64,000 bases of DNA. Origin: Microbacterium sp. zg-Y818. GTDB lineage: Bacteria; Actinomycetota; Actinomycetes; Actinomycetales; Microbacteriaceae. Below are positions 36,865-46,169 of the stretch, piece by piece; the stretch's first letter is position 1, and each line of letters starts with the position of its first letter. Position numbers and translations under genes: made by a program. Under the pieces are notes generated by a model that made no database searches, was not told where the DNA came from, and saw nothing but the letters and a program-made list of their open reading frames with translations. The stretch covers positions 1,426,001-1,490,000 of the forward strand of contig NZ_CP126741.1 in the NCBI RefSeq assembly GCF_030246905.1, read 5' to 3'.

Positions 36865-38394
36865 TCATCGTCCGGCGGCGAGCAGCTCTCGCGTGAACGG
36901 ATGCTGCGGCGACGCGAAGACGTCGGCGACCCGTCCCTGCTCGACGACCGCGCCATCCTGCATCACCAGCACGTCGTCGGCGACGGCGGCGACCACGTCG
37001 AGGTCGTGCGAGACGAAGACCATCGTGAGGTCGCGGTCGGCGCGCAGCCGGCGAAGCAGCGCCAGCACGCGCTCCCGCACGGTGGGATCCAGCGCCGAGA
37101 CCGGCTCGTCGAGCACGAGCACCTCGGGGTCCACCGCCAGCGCCCGAGCGATCGCGGCACGCTGACGCTGCCCGCCCGACAGCTGCGCGGGCCGGCGTCG
37201 CGCGAGGGCGGCATCCAGCCCCACCTCAGTCAGCAGCTCCGCGGCCCGGGCGGAGCGGCCTGACCGTGGCATCCCGCCTGCGGCGAGCGCCTCGCGCACC
37301 GAACGGCCGATCGTCCATCGGGGGTCGAACGCGCCCAGCGGGTTCTGGTGCACGAGCTGCACCCGGCGGCGCAGCGCCTGCTCGTCGCGCCGGGACCACT
37401 GCGCGCCGCCGATGCTGACCGAGCCCGCGTCAGGTCGCTCTATGCCGACGATCATCCGCGCCAGCGTGGTCTTACCCGAACCCGACTCCCCCACCACCCC
37501 CAGGGTGCGTCCTCGCAGGAGGTCGAAGGACACCTCCCGCACCGCGGGGCGATCGAACGACTTCGACAGCCCCCGCACGGAGACGAGCGGCTCTTCACCA
37601 AGGGCGTCCGGCTGCGCGGCCGGCGGTTCGTGGTGAGACGCGGCGACGAGCTCGCGGGTGTGAGGGTGCTGAGGCGCATCGAACACCTGGGCGACGGTGC
37701 CCTGCTCCACGAATCTGCCGCCCTGCATCACCGCGACGCGATCGGCAACCCGGCGCACCGCGGCGAAGTCGTGGCTGACGAAGACGACGGCCGTGCCGCG
37801 GTCGGCGATCGAGCGCAGCAGGTCGAGCACGCGGGCCTGCACCGTCGCGTCGAGCGCCGTCGTGGGTTCGTCGGCGACGAGTACGGCCGGCTCCCCCGCC
37901 AGCGCCGAGGCGATCAGCGCGCGCTGACGCAGGCCCCCGGACAGCTGGTGCGGGTACTGCCGCACCCGTCGGGCGGCATCAGGCATGGCGACGTCGGTGA
38001 GGAGCTCCTCGACCCGGGCGTCACGGGCGGCGCGTGACATCCGCGGCTCGTGGATGCGCAGGGGCTCGGCCACCTCCGCGCCGACGCGACGGAGCGGGTC
38101 CAGGGAGACGAGGGCGTCTTGCGAGACTAGCGCGACACGCGACCCGCGCAGTCGGCGCCAGCCCTGCTCGTCGAGCCGCAGCGCATCGACGCCGTCGACG
38201 GTGAGCTCGTCGGCCGACATGCGCGCGCCGTCGGGAACGAGACCCAGCAGCGCACGCGCGGTCAGCGACTTGCCGGCGCCGGACTCCCCCACGATCGCCA
38301 GGCACTCACCGGGGGCGACGGTGAGCGATACGCCGGCGACGGGAGTGGCGGGCCCGATCGAGATCTGCAGCCCCGACACCTGCAGCGCGATCAT
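36865..38394 (-). CDS. Fused double ATP-binding subunit of a peptide/nickel-type ABC importer
   Basis: Two complete ABC ATPase domains in one 509-residue chain, equivalent to a DppD-DppF fusion. First domain: Walker A GESGAGKS (36-43), signature LSGGLRQRALIA, Walker B AVLVADEPTTALD. Second: GESGSGKTTLAR (near 306), LSGGQRQRAAIA, EVLVLDEPVSALDP. Both carry H-loop His residues (FVSHDF, FVSHDL). Start ATG overlaps the permease stop by 4 bp. Last gene of the operon; energises import of oligopeptides or similar solutes. Confidence 0.95.
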   Translation of the reverse strand: MIALQVSGLQISIGPATPVAGVSLTVAPGECLAIVGESGAGKSLTARALLGLVPDGARMSADELTVDGVDALRLDEQGWRRLRGSRVALVSQDALVSLDPLRRVGAEVAEPLRIHEPRMSRAARDARVEELLTDVAMPDAARRVRQYPHQLSGGLRQRALIASALAGEPAVLVADEPTTALDATVQARVLDLLRSIADRGTAVVFVSHDFAAVRRVADRVAVMQGGRFVEQGTVAQVFDAPQHPHTRELVAASHHEPPAAQPDALGEEPLVSVRGLSKSFDRPAVREVSFDLLRGRTLGVVGESGSGKTTLARMIVGIERPDAGSVSIGGAQWSRRDEQALRRRVQLVHQNPLGAFDPRWTIGRSVREALAAGGMPRSGRSARAAELLTEVGLDAALARRRPAQLSGGQRQRAAIARALAVDPEVLVLDEPVSALDPTVRERVLALLRRLRADRDLTMVFVSHDLDVVAAVADDVLVMQDGAVVEQGRVADVFASPQHPFTRELLAAGR

Positions 38395-39203
38395 GACGGC
38401 CGCCCCTCGGCGCGAGAGCGCAGGATGCGGCCGACGACGGTGGCGGCGATGACGGTGAGCGTGATCGCCGCACCGGGGAACACCGACACCCACCATGCCT
38501 GCCCGATGACGTTGCGACCGCCCGAGAGCATCAGGCCCCATTCCGGCGTCGGTTCGGTCGGGCCGAGCCCCAGAAAGCTCAGGCCGGCGGCGGCGAGGAT
38601 GCTGGAGCCGATGCCGATCGTCGCGAGCACGCTGAGCGACCCGATGACGCCCGGTGCGACGTGGCGGACGAAGGCGAGCGGCGGGCGGACGCCCAGGATG
38701 CGGGCGGCCTCCACATGCTCGGCCGTCCGCAGCGTGCGAGTCTGCGCGCGCGCCAGCCGTACGTATACCGGCACCGCGGCGATGGTGACGGCGAGCGCCA
38801 CGTTGGTCGGGCCGGGGCCGAGCACGGCGACCACCACGAGCGCGATGAGGAACTCGGGAAACGCCAGCAGGATGTCGGTGGCGCGCATCGCGACGGCATC
38901 CACCACCCGGGGGGCGACGCCCGAGAGCGAGCCGACCACGAGCCCGACACCGAAGGCGAGCGCGGTGGCGAGCAGGCCGATGCCGACGGACCTTGCCGCG
39001 CCGTGCACCACCCGGGAGTAGACGTCGCGTCCGCTCTGATCGGTGCCGAACGGATGCTCCGCCGAGGGCGGGAGGAGGGCCTGACGCACGTCGGTCTGCA
39101 GCGGATCAAGCGAGGTGAACAGCTGCGGCGCGAACGCGGCCGCGGCCACGACCGCCAGCACGGCGACGGCTCCGGTGAGGAGCACCCGCTGCGCCGGCCT
39201 CAC
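38391..39203 (-). CDS. Peptide ABC transporter permease (DppC-like)
   Basis: Inner permease of 270 residues with about six membrane helices and the BPD-transport EAA-type loop (EAARILGVRPPLAFVRHVAP). The N-terminal FGTDQSGRDVYSRVVHGA is the hallmark of DppC/OppC. It overlaps the neighbouring permease and ATPase genes by 4 bp on both sides. Confidence 0.93.
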   Translation of the reverse strand: MRPAQRVLLTGAVAVLAVVAAAAFAPQLFTSLDPLQTDVRQALLPPSAEHPFGTDQSGRDVYSRVVHGAARSVGIGLLATALAFGVGLVVGSLSGVAPRVVDAVAMRATDILLAFPEFLIALVVVAVLGPGPTNVALAVTIAAVPVYVRLARAQTRTLRTAEHVEAARILGVRPPLAFVRHVAPGVIGSLSVLATIGIGSSILAAAGLSFLGLGPTEPTPEWGLMLSGGRNVIGQAWWVSVFPGAAITLTVIAATVVGRILRSRAEGRPS

Positions 39204-40183
39204 GCCGGCACCCCCGTACGCGGCGCCGCCGGCGACGGCAGGCGGCGCAGGCGCGGGTCGATCAGCGGGTAGACCAGCTCCACGATGGTGTTGACGACGA
39301 CGAACACCAGCGCGCTCAGCAGGATGATGCCGGTGATCACCGGCAGATCGCGATCGGCGATCGCGGCGAGGGTCACCCGGCCGAGGCCCGGGCGGGCGAA
39401 GACGGTCTCCACCAGCACGGCTCCGCCCAGCAGCGACCCGACGAGGTACGCGGCCAGCGTGAGGGCCCCCGTCGCTCCGTGACGGAGGGTGTGGTGCAGC
39501 GTCAGCCGGGTCGGGCTGGCGCCCCGTGCGCGCACCGTCGTGGCGAACGGCTGGCGTTCGGCGGCTTCGATGCCGTCACGCAGCACCTGGCCGAGGAGCG
39601 CCGCCACCGGGAGCGCGAGTGTGATCGCGGGCAGCACCAGCGTCGCGGGGTTGCGCGACCCCGACACCGGGAACCAGCCGAGCCCGAACGCGAACACGCT
39701 CAGCAGCACGAGCCCGATCCAGAACACCGGCGACGAAAGCACCACCAGTTCGACGCCCGCGGTCAGGGTGCGCGCCACACGCCCCCGGGCGAGCAGGGCG
39801 ACGGCGAACGCCACGGCGACGGCGATGAGCAGGGCGAGGGCGGTCAGCTGCAGCGTGGCGCCGAGCTGGCGGCCGATGACCTCGGCCACCGGCATGCGCA
39901 GCTGGTACGACTCCCCCAGGTCCCCCCGCAGCAGCTGGCCCAGGTACGCGATGTACTGCTCCAGCGGTGGGCGGTCAAGCCCGAGCTCGGCGCGGATGCC
40001 GTCCTTCACGGCGTCGCTCACCTGCGCCTGCGGGCCGAGCATCACGTCCACGGGGTCGCCGGGGATCACCCGGAACGCCAGGAAGGCGACGGTGGCGGCG
40101 CCCCACAGCACGATGACGACGGATGCCGCGATGCCGGCGGCGCGCAGGGCGATGCCCCGGGCGCGCTGCGCCACTGGCGTCAT
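39200..40183 (-). CDS. Peptide ABC transporter permease (DppB-like)
   Basis: Permease of 327 residues with about six helices. FRVIPGDPVDVMLGPQAQ near the N-terminus is the DppB/OppB signature, and the EAA-type loop is ATTVRARGASPTRLTLHHTL. Two starts are possible: GTG at 40216 overlaps the upstream stop by 4 bp, but ATG at 40183 has a perfect GGAGGT 4 nt away and was chosen. Confidence 0.92.
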   Translation of the reverse strand: MTPVAQRARGIALRAAGIAASVVIVLWGAATVAFLAFRVIPGDPVDVMLGPQAQVSDAVKDGIRAELGLDRPPLEQYIAYLGQLLRGDLGESYQLRMPVAEVIGRQLGATLQLTALALLIAVAVAFAVALLARGRVARTLTAGVELVVLSSPVFWIGLVLLSVFAFGLGWFPVSGSRNPATLVLPAITLALPVAALLGQVLRDGIEAAERQPFATTVRARGASPTRLTLHHTLRHGATGALTLAAYLVGSLLGGAVLVETVFARPGLGRVTLAAIADRDLPVITGIILLSALVFVVVNTIVELVYPLIDPRLRRLPSPAAPRTGVPA

Positions 40184-40212
40184 GGTGACCTCCGCGCCCC
40201 GAGGGCGCTCGT

Positions 40213-41823
40213 TCACCCGACGGTCACGTCGTAGAAGAGGGGGCGTCCGTACAGATCGTAGGACAGTCCCTCCACCCGCTCTCCGACGGCTGTGATGAAC
40301 GCGGGGTTGTACAGCGGCACGATGGCGACGTGCTCGGCGTTCCACTGCTGCACCTCGCGGTACAGCACCGCGCGCTCGGCGGCATCCGTCCTCGTCACGG
40401 CATCCTCGAGCATCAGATCCATCGCCGGGTCGTTCACCTGCGAGGCGTTCTGGAATCCCTCGCTGTGCAGGTGGCTGCGCAGCAGATCGGGGTCGACGCC
40501 CGAGAAGCCCCAATCGGTGAGGTCGAAGGTCTTGGGACCGTACTGCTCGTTGTAGGCGCCGGGTTCGAGCACCTCGCGCACGATCTCGAAGCCCACGGCC
40601 TTGAGGTCGGACTGGATCGCATTGGCCAGCGCCGCGCGGTCGTCGGGCACCGGGGTCCAGGCGATCCAGCGGGCCGACAGGCGCTCGCCGTCCTTGGTGC
40701 GGTAGCCGTCGGCGTCGCGTTCGGTCCAGCCGGCCTCGTCGAGCAGCGCGTTCGCGGCGGCGGGGTCGAAGGGCCAGGTGCCCTCCAGAGTCTCGTCGTA
40801 GCCGGGAGTCGTCGAACCGAGGATGCTCCAGGCCCGCGGGAACTGGCCGGAGTAGATCTGCTCGACGGCTGTGTCGACATCGATCGCGCGACTGAGCGCC
40901 TGACGCACGCGCTGGTCGGCGAACACCCCGTACGCCTCGTTGAGGTAGAGCGAGTACGGCAGGCCGGGGTACTCGAGCGAGTCGACGGTGAGCGGGTCGC
41001 CGAGATCGGCGGCGAGGTTCGGCGGCAGCTGACTGGCAAGGTCGGCCTCACCGCTTTCGACGACCCCGATGCGGACCGCGGCCTCGGGGAGGATGCTCAC
41101 CCGCAGGGTCTCGAACGACGGGGCGCCCTGGCCGTCGGGGCCCCAGGCGTAGTCGTCGTTGCGGGTGTACACGATCTCCTGGTCGGGTGTGTAGTCGGTC
41201 AGCTCGAACGGGCCGGTGCCGACGGTGACGCCGGGGCCGCCGGCCTTGAGTCGGTCGGCCGACTCTTCGAGCACGGCGGGCGAGTAGAAGCCGAGCTGTG
41301 CGGTGCTGGCCGCCTGCAGGAAGGGCGCGTAGGCCTGGGTGAAGTCCACGCGCACGGTGTGGTCGTCGAGCACGTCGGTGCCGGCGTAGAACTCGGCGCC
41401 CATCATGCTGGCCGCCTGTGCGGATGCCGTCTCGGGGTCGACGATGCGGTCGAAGTTCGCCTTCACCGCGGCGGCGTCGAACGGCTCGCCGTCGTGGAAC
41501 GTGACGTCGTCGCGCAGCTCGAACGTGTAGCTGGTGCCGTCGTCGGAGATCTCCCACGACTCGGCGAGCCACGGCGAGAACGTGCCGTCGGCCTCCTGGA
41601 ACACCAGGGAGTCCAGCACGGCGCGCTGCACGAGCGACGAGACGTCGAGCTGGCTGGTCTGCGGGTCCATGTGCCCGGCGGAGAGGTTCGCCCCCTCGAT
41701 GGCCCACACGACCTCGCCGCCGTCGTCGGCGGTGTCACCGCTCGCTCCCGCGCAGGAGCTCAGGACGAGCGCGGTCGCCATCGCGACGGCGGAGACGGAC
41801 AGGGTGCGGCGAAGCGAAGGCAT
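40213..41823 (-). CDS. Peptide ABC transporter substrate-binding lipoprotein
   Basis: Extracytoplasmic family 5 solute-binding protein of 536 residues, first gene of the importer operon. The signal peptide ends in the lipobox LSSC with lipidated Cys24. Family 5 signatures: DSLVFQEADGTFSPWLAESW, YTFELRDDVTFHDGEPFDA and RQALSRAIDVDTAVEQI. Likely ligand: oligopeptides or a related compound; the pocket cannot be read by eye. The start at MPSLRRTL gives a normal Arg-containing signal peptide. Confidence 0.93.
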   Translation of the reverse strand: MPSLRRTLSVSAVAMATALVLSSCAGASGDTADDGGEVVWAIEGANLSAGHMDPQTSQLDVSSLVQRAVLDSLVFQEADGTFSPWLAESWEISDDGTSYTFELRDDVTFHDGEPFDAAAVKANFDRIVDPETASAQAASMMGAEFYAGTDVLDDHTVRVDFTQAYAPFLQAASTAQLGFYSPAVLEESADRLKAGGPGVTVGTGPFELTDYTPDQEIVYTRNDDYAWGPDGQGAPSFETLRVSILPEAAVRIGVVESGEADLASQLPPNLAADLGDPLTVDSLEYPGLPYSLYLNEAYGVFADQRVRQALSRAIDVDTAVEQIYSGQFPRAWSILGSTTPGYDETLEGTWPFDPAAANALLDEAGWTERDADGYRTKDGERLSARWIAWTPVPDDRAALANAIQSDLKAVGFEIVREVLEPGAYNEQYGPKTFDLTDWGFSGVDPDLLRSHLHSEGFQNASQVNDPAMDLMLEDAVTRTDAAERAVLYREVQQWNAEHVAIVPLYNPAFITAVGERVEGLSYDLYGRPLFYDVTVG

Positions 41824-41910
41824 GCGGAACCTCGGGGTGTCAGGGGTGAGCCGTTCCACGCTACCCCGTTTTTGGACGGGGTGGATCAATTGGGTGGGTC
41901 AGGGGGACGC

Positions 41911-41991
41911 GGCCGACGTGAGGGGATCTGCCCGGATGAGGGCCGAACCCGGCATCCGTCCCTCATTCGGGCAGATCCCCTCATTCCGGCA
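41911..41991. repeat. Palindromic element copy C
   Basis: Arms 41911-41942 and 41960-41991 with a 17-base loop containing GGCATCCG. The core GGGGATCTGCCCG and outer GATGAGG words match copies A, B, D and E. Loop orientation is opposite to A and B. Confidence 0.88.
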
Positions 41992-42066
41992 CCGCCCTCG
42001 CGCGGGCGCTGCCCTTCCGGCACTGCACTCGCGCGGACGCCCTCATTCCGGCACCGCCCTCGCGCG
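41978..42066. repeat. 27-bp direct repeat
   Basis: A 27-base sequence beginning CCCTCATTCCGGCACC is identical at 41978-42004 and 42040-42066, with a degenerate copy between and a part copy after. The first copy overlaps the right arm of palindromic element C, so the array looks grown from that arm. Confidence 0.8.
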
Positions 42067-42093
42067 CACCGCCCTCGCGCGGGCCCCGTGCCA

Positions 42094-42918
42094 TCAGCGC
42101 GCCCGGTGCAGCCCCTGCCCCACGGCCCGCTGGATGAGGTCCTGCACGCGTGGCCAGTTCTCGACGACGTCCACGTAGTCCACGCGGATCACGTGGTACC
42201 CGAGCAGCATGAGCGCCGCGTCGTGCCGGATGTCGGATCGCCGCTGCGCGCCGACATGGTGCGCGCCGTCGATCTGCAGCACCAGGCGCTCGCCGATCAG
42301 GAAGTCGACGCGATGGCCCGCGATCCATGCCTGCGGCACGATCGACAGCCGCATCCATCGCAGCCGCGGCGGCACGAAGCTCTCGAGGCCGGAATCGGCG
42401 AACGGGCTCGCGGCGGTCAGGATACGTCGCGCGGTCGCCGTCAGCGGGAGCCGCGCCATCGCATCGCGCTCGACAAGCCGGCGACGCAGCGCCGATTCCC
42501 AGATGGCGAGCGCGTGCTCGAAGGATCGACACTCCGCCACCAGACCGAGGACGTTCTCGATGGGGTCGACGAGGGCATCCGGATGCCGCGGGATGAGCGG
42601 CCGACCCCAGTGAATGCGGGTGCCGGCGTCGTGGATTCCGCCGGCGTGAGGCTTGGCAGCCACGTGCGCCTCGGTCTCAGCGAGAACCCACAGGCCCAGC
42701 CGCCGAGCCTGGGTCACGCACGTGAGCACGACGCCCTCGCGCGCGGCGGCGACGAGGTACGGGTCGGCATCCGGCGCGGCCACCCACAGCCGGCGCACCC
42801 GCGCGAGCTCGCCCCGGGCGACAGCCTGCGCGATCCGGTGCTTGCTGACACCCGTCGCGCGCAGCGACGTGCACCGCGCTACGCCGCCGGCCGCCCTCAC
42901 CTGTGCTGACAGCTCCAT
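42094..42918 (-). CDS. DUF559 (Vsr-like nuclease fold) protein with N-terminal winged helix
   Basis: A 274-residue protein. Residues 1-50 look like the AbiEi-type winged-helix antitoxin domain (GVARCTSLRATGVSKHRIAQ). The C-terminal 90 residues match DUF559 with a PD-(D/E)XK-like core: VDFLIGERLVLQIDG followed by HH, and LLGYHVIRVDYVDVVENWPR. Such proteins are abundant in actinobacteria and of unknown role; neither a toxin partner nor a restriction system is adjacent. Palindromic elements C and D lie on either side of it. Confidence 0.8.
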   Translation of the reverse strand: MELSAQVRAAGGVARCTSLRATGVSKHRIAQAVARGELARVRRLWVAAPDADPYLVAAAREGVVLTCVTQARRLGLWVLAETEAHVAAKPHAGGIHDAGTRIHWGRPLIPRHPDALVDPIENVLGLVAECRSFEHALAIWESALRRRLVERDAMARLPLTATARRILTAASPFADSGLESFVPPRLRWMRLSIVPQAWIAGHRVDFLIGERLVLQIDGAHHVGAQRRSDIRHDAALMLLGYHVIRVDYVDVVENWPRVQDLIQRAVGQGLHRAR

Positions 42919-43336
42919 GCACCGAGTGTGCCGATGTCGCCTCTCGCTGCGAGACGCGCCGGCGCGAACGGGGAGACGAGGGACGACGACAGCGCCTGGG
43001 GAGGAGCCGACGCTGATCCCGGGGCCGACCCGGTGCCCTGCTCAGGGGTCACGCGCGGCCCGGATGAGGAGATCTGCCCGGCTGAGGGCTGGAAGCGGCA
43101 TCCGACCCTCATTCCGGCAGATCCCCTCGTTGCGGCACGCCGGTCCCGGCCCGCGCGGCCCGCACGGCCCGCGGGGCTCGCACGGCTCGCGCGGCAGGCG
43201 CACGCGCGGCATCGCCCACGGCCCGGCGCACCCCGCACCCGCGACACGGTCACAGCGCGGCCCCGGTAAACTGTGCGGACGGTCCACACTCAGGCACGCT
43301 CACACAGTGCCGCACATATCGCTCGAGGAGACACCC
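42919..43336. other. Intergenic region with element D and valS leader
   Basis: No gene supported. It holds palindromic element D (43057-43137), a run of short repeats of CGCACGGCCCGC type (43140-43210), and the valS leader with a TAAACT -10-like box at 43267-43272. The leader of about 60 nt contains GTGCGG and CCGCAC that could pair. No T-box motif is present. Confidence 0.7.
43057..43137. repeat. Palindromic element copy D
   Basis: Arms 43057-43088 and 43106-43137 with a 17-base loop containing GGCATCCG, in the same orientation as copy C. Core GGAGATCTGCCCG is intact in the left arm. Confidence 0.88.
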
Positions 43337-45910
43337 ATGTCGCAGATCCCTGACAAGCCCGCGCTGGAAGGCCTCGAGCAGAAGTGGGATGCCGCCTGGA
43401 GCGAGCAGGGCACCTACCTGTTCGACCGTGACGCCGCGAAGGCCAAGGGCCGCGCCGGCGTGTACTCGGTGGACACTCCCCCGCCCACGGCATCCGGAAG
43501 CCTGCACATCGGGCACGTCTTCTCGTTCACCCACACCGACGTGAAGGTGCGCTACGAGCGCATGCGCGGCAAGACGGTGTTCTACCCCATGGGCTGGGAC
43601 GACAACGGCCTGCCCACCGAGCGGCGCGTGCAGAACTACTACGGCGTCCGCTGCGACCCGTCGCTCCCCTACACCCCCGACTTCACCCCTCCGTTCGAGG
43701 GCGGCGACAACAAGAGCAGCAAGGCCGCCGACCAGGTGCCCATCAGCCGCCGCAACTTCATCGAGCTGTGCGAGCGCCTCACCGTCGAGGACGAGAAGCA
43801 CTTCGAGGCGCTGTTCCGCCAGCTCGGTCTCAGCGTGGACTGGACCCAGACCTACCGCACCATCTCGGACGAGACGGTGCGCACCAGCCAGCTGGCGTTC
43901 CTGCGCAACGTCGAGCGCGGCGAGGCCTACCAGGCGATGGCCCCGACCCTGTGGGACATCGACTTCCGCTCCGCGATCGCCCAGGCCGAGCTCGAAGACC
44001 GCGACCAGCCTGCCGCCTACCACCGGGTCGCCTTCCACCTCACCGACGGCACCGGCGACATCGAGATCGAGACCACCCGTCCCGAGTTGCTGGCCGCCTG
44101 CGTCGCCCTCGTGGCCAACCCCGACGACGAGCGCTACCAGCCTTACTTCGGCTCGACGGTGCGCACCCCCCTCTTCGACGTCGAGGTGCCGGTGCTCGCG
44201 CACCCCCTCGCGCAGAAGGACAAGGGATCGGGCATCGCCATGATCTGCACCTTCGGAGACGTGACCGACATCATCTGGTGGCGCGAGCTCGACCTTCCCA
44301 ACCGCACCATCCTCGGCAAGGACGGCCGCGTCGTCGCCGACGCCCCGGATGTCATCACGACGGATGCCGCCCTCGCCGCATACGCCGAGCTCGCGGGCAA
44401 GACCGTGTTCAGCGCCAAGAAGCGCATCGTCGAGCTGCTGCGCGAGTCGGGCGAGCTGATCGGCGACCCCAAGCCCTTCACCCACCCGGTGAAGTTCTAC
44501 GAGAAGGGCGACCGCCCGCTCGAGATCGTCTCCACGCGCCAGTGGTACATCCGCAACGGCGCGCGAGACCCGCAGCTGCGCGAGAAGCTCATCGCGCTGG
44601 GCGCCGGCATGGACTGGCATCCGGACTTCATGCGCGTGCGCTACGAGAACTGGACCAACGGCCTCACCGGCGACTGGCTGGTCTCACGCCAGCGGTTCTT
44701 CGGCGTGCCGATCCCGGTCTGGTACGGCCTCGACGAGAACGGCGAGCGGGACTACAGCCGCGTGCTCACCCCCGACCTCGCCGCCCTGCCGGTCGACCCC
44801 ACCGTCGACGTGCCGCCGGGCTACACCGAGGAGCAGCGCGGCGTGCCGGGTGGCTTCGACGCCGAGCGGGACATCTTCGACACGTGGGCGACGTCGTCGC
44901 TCACGCCGCAGCTGGCCGGCGGCTGGGAGCGCGACCCCGAGCTCTGGGAGCTCGTGGCCCCGTTCGACATGCGCCCGCAGGGCCAGGACATCATCCGCAC
45001 GTGGCTCTTCTCCACCATGCTGCGCAGCGCCCTCGAGGACGACCGCGCCCCCTGGTCGGATGCCGCGATCTCCGGCTTCATCGTCGACCCCGACCGCAAG
45101 AAGATGTCGAAGTCCAAGGGCAACGTCGTGACTCCGGCGGACATCCTCGCGCAGCACGGAACGGATGCCGTGCGGTACTGGTCCGCCTCCAGCCGCCTGG
45201 GCGCCGACGCGGCGTTCGACCCGCAGAACCCCACACAGGTCAAGATCGGTCGGCGCCTCGCGATCAAGGTGCTCAACGCGGCGAAGTTCGTGCTGTCGTT
45301 CCCCGTGCCCGAGGGCGCCGAGGTGACCCACGCGCTGGATGCCTCCATGCTCGCCGCCCTCGACGGCGTCGTGCGCGAAGCGACCAAGGCCTACGACGCG
45401 TACGACCACGCCCGCGCGCTGGAAGTCACCGAGGCGTTCTTCTGGACGTTCTGCGACGACTACCTGGAGCTCGTCAAGGAGCGCGCCTACAACCAGGCCG
45501 ACGTGGGTCAGGCTTCGGCCGCGCTCGCCCTGCGCCTTGCGCTGTCGACGCTGCTGCGACTGCTCGCCCCCGTGCTGGCCTTCGCCACCGAGGAGGCGTG
45601 GTCATGGTTCGAGGAGGGGTCGGTGCACACCGCGGCGTGGCCCGAACCGCTCGGCATCCAGGGCGACCCCGCGGTGCTGTCGGCCGTCGGCGAGGCGCTG
45701 ATCGGCATCCGCCGCGCCAAGACCGAGGCGAAGGCGTCGCAGAAGACCGCCGTGGAGCGCGTGACGATGGGCGCCACCCCCGCCATCGCAGCGCTGCTGC
45801 GTGAGGCCGAGGGCGACCTCAAGGCCGTGGGACGCATCGCCGAGATCACCTACCAGGAGGCCGAGTCCACCTCGGTGCTCGACATCGTGCTCGTCCCGCA
45901 GGAGGCCTGA
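43337..45910 (+). CDS. valS: Valyl-tRNA synthetase
   Basis: Charges tRNA-Val; 857 residues, normal for bacteria. HIGH motif at residues 57-60 (GSLHIGH) and KMSKSKGN near 589. The editing-domain motif ETTRPELLAACVALVANPDD and the WYIRNGARD segment are present. The ATG at 43337 follows a GAGGAG site. The tail lacks the long coiled-coil arm found in some ValRS. Followed one base later by a small gene. Confidence 0.98.
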   Translation: MSQIPDKPALEGLEQKWDAAWSEQGTYLFDRDAAKAKGRAGVYSVDTPPPTASGSLHIGHVFSFTHTDVKVRYERMRGKTVFYPMGWDDNGLPTERRVQNYYGVRCDPSLPYTPDFTPPFEGGDNKSSKAADQVPISRRNFIELCERLTVEDEKHFEALFRQLGLSVDWTQTYRTISDETVRTSQLAFLRNVERGEAYQAMAPTLWDIDFRSAIAQAELEDRDQPAAYHRVAFHLTDGTGDIEIETTRPELLAACVALVANPDDERYQPYFGSTVRTPLFDVEVPVLAHPLAQKDKGSGIAMICTFGDVTDIIWWRELDLPNRTILGKDGRVVADAPDVITTDAALAAYAELAGKTVFSAKKRIVELLRESGELIGDPKPFTHPVKFYEKGDRPLEIVSTRQWYIRNGARDPQLREKLIALGAGMDWHPDFMRVRYENWTNGLTGDWLVSRQRFFGVPIPVWYGLDENGERDYSRVLTPDLAALPVDPTVDVPPGYTEEQRGVPGGFDAERDIFDTWATSSLTPQLAGGWERDPELWELVAPFDMRPQGQDIIRTWLFSTMLRSALEDDRAPWSDAAISGFIVDPDRKKMSKSKGNVVTPADILAQHGTDAVRYWSASSRLGADAAFDPQNPTQVKIGRRLAIKVLNAAKFVLSFPVPEGAEVTHALDASMLAALDGVVREATKAYDAYDHARALEVTEAFFWTFCDDYLELVKERAYNQADVGQASAALALRLALSTLLRLLAPVLAFATEEAWSWFEEGSVHTAAWPEPLGIQGDPAVLSAVGEALIGIRRAKTEAKASQKTAVERVTMGATPAIAALLREAEGDLKAVGRIAEITYQEAESTSVLDIVLVPQEA

Positions 45911-45911
45911 C

Positions 45912-46160
45912 ATGCAGCTCGGAACACGCTGGACCTCCGGCGACGAACCGCCCCGGTCGGTGCCCGACAGCATCCGCGGTCAGATCCACGCCGTCGATCG
46001 GGCGATGCCCACCGACGAGCTGGGTCAGCCGCGGCCGCGCTGGACGCTGACCTTTCTCGAGGGGCGACCCGTCGCAGAACTCGAGACGGGCGTCGTGGTG
46101 TCGCTCGACGCCGACGGCAACGCGGTGGTCGGACACGACCCGGACGACGAGTTCGGCTGA
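45912..46160 (+). CDS. Small acidic protein downstream of valS
   Basis: 82-residue soluble protein rich in Asp, Pro and Gly (TSGDEPPRSVPDSI; HDPDDEFG at the end), with no membrane segment. Its ATG is 1 bp after the valS stop, and GGAGG inside the last valS codons serves as ribosome site, so it is translated from the valS transcript. I do not recognise a domain. Confidence 0.65.
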   Translation: MQLGTRWTSGDEPPRSVPDSIRGQIHAVDRAMPTDELGQPRPRWTLTFLEGRPVAELETGVVVSLDADGNAVVGHDPDDEFG

Positions 46161-46169
46161 GCCGGCCGG

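Noticed and set aside
42094..42918. DUF559 protein as the antitoxin of an AbiE-type toxin-antitoxin pair
   Set aside because: No AbiEii-like nucleotidyltransferase toxin gene is adjacent on either side.
43250..43336. A T-box in the valS leader
   Set aside because: No GGGTGGTACC-type motif and no Val specifier stem can be found.
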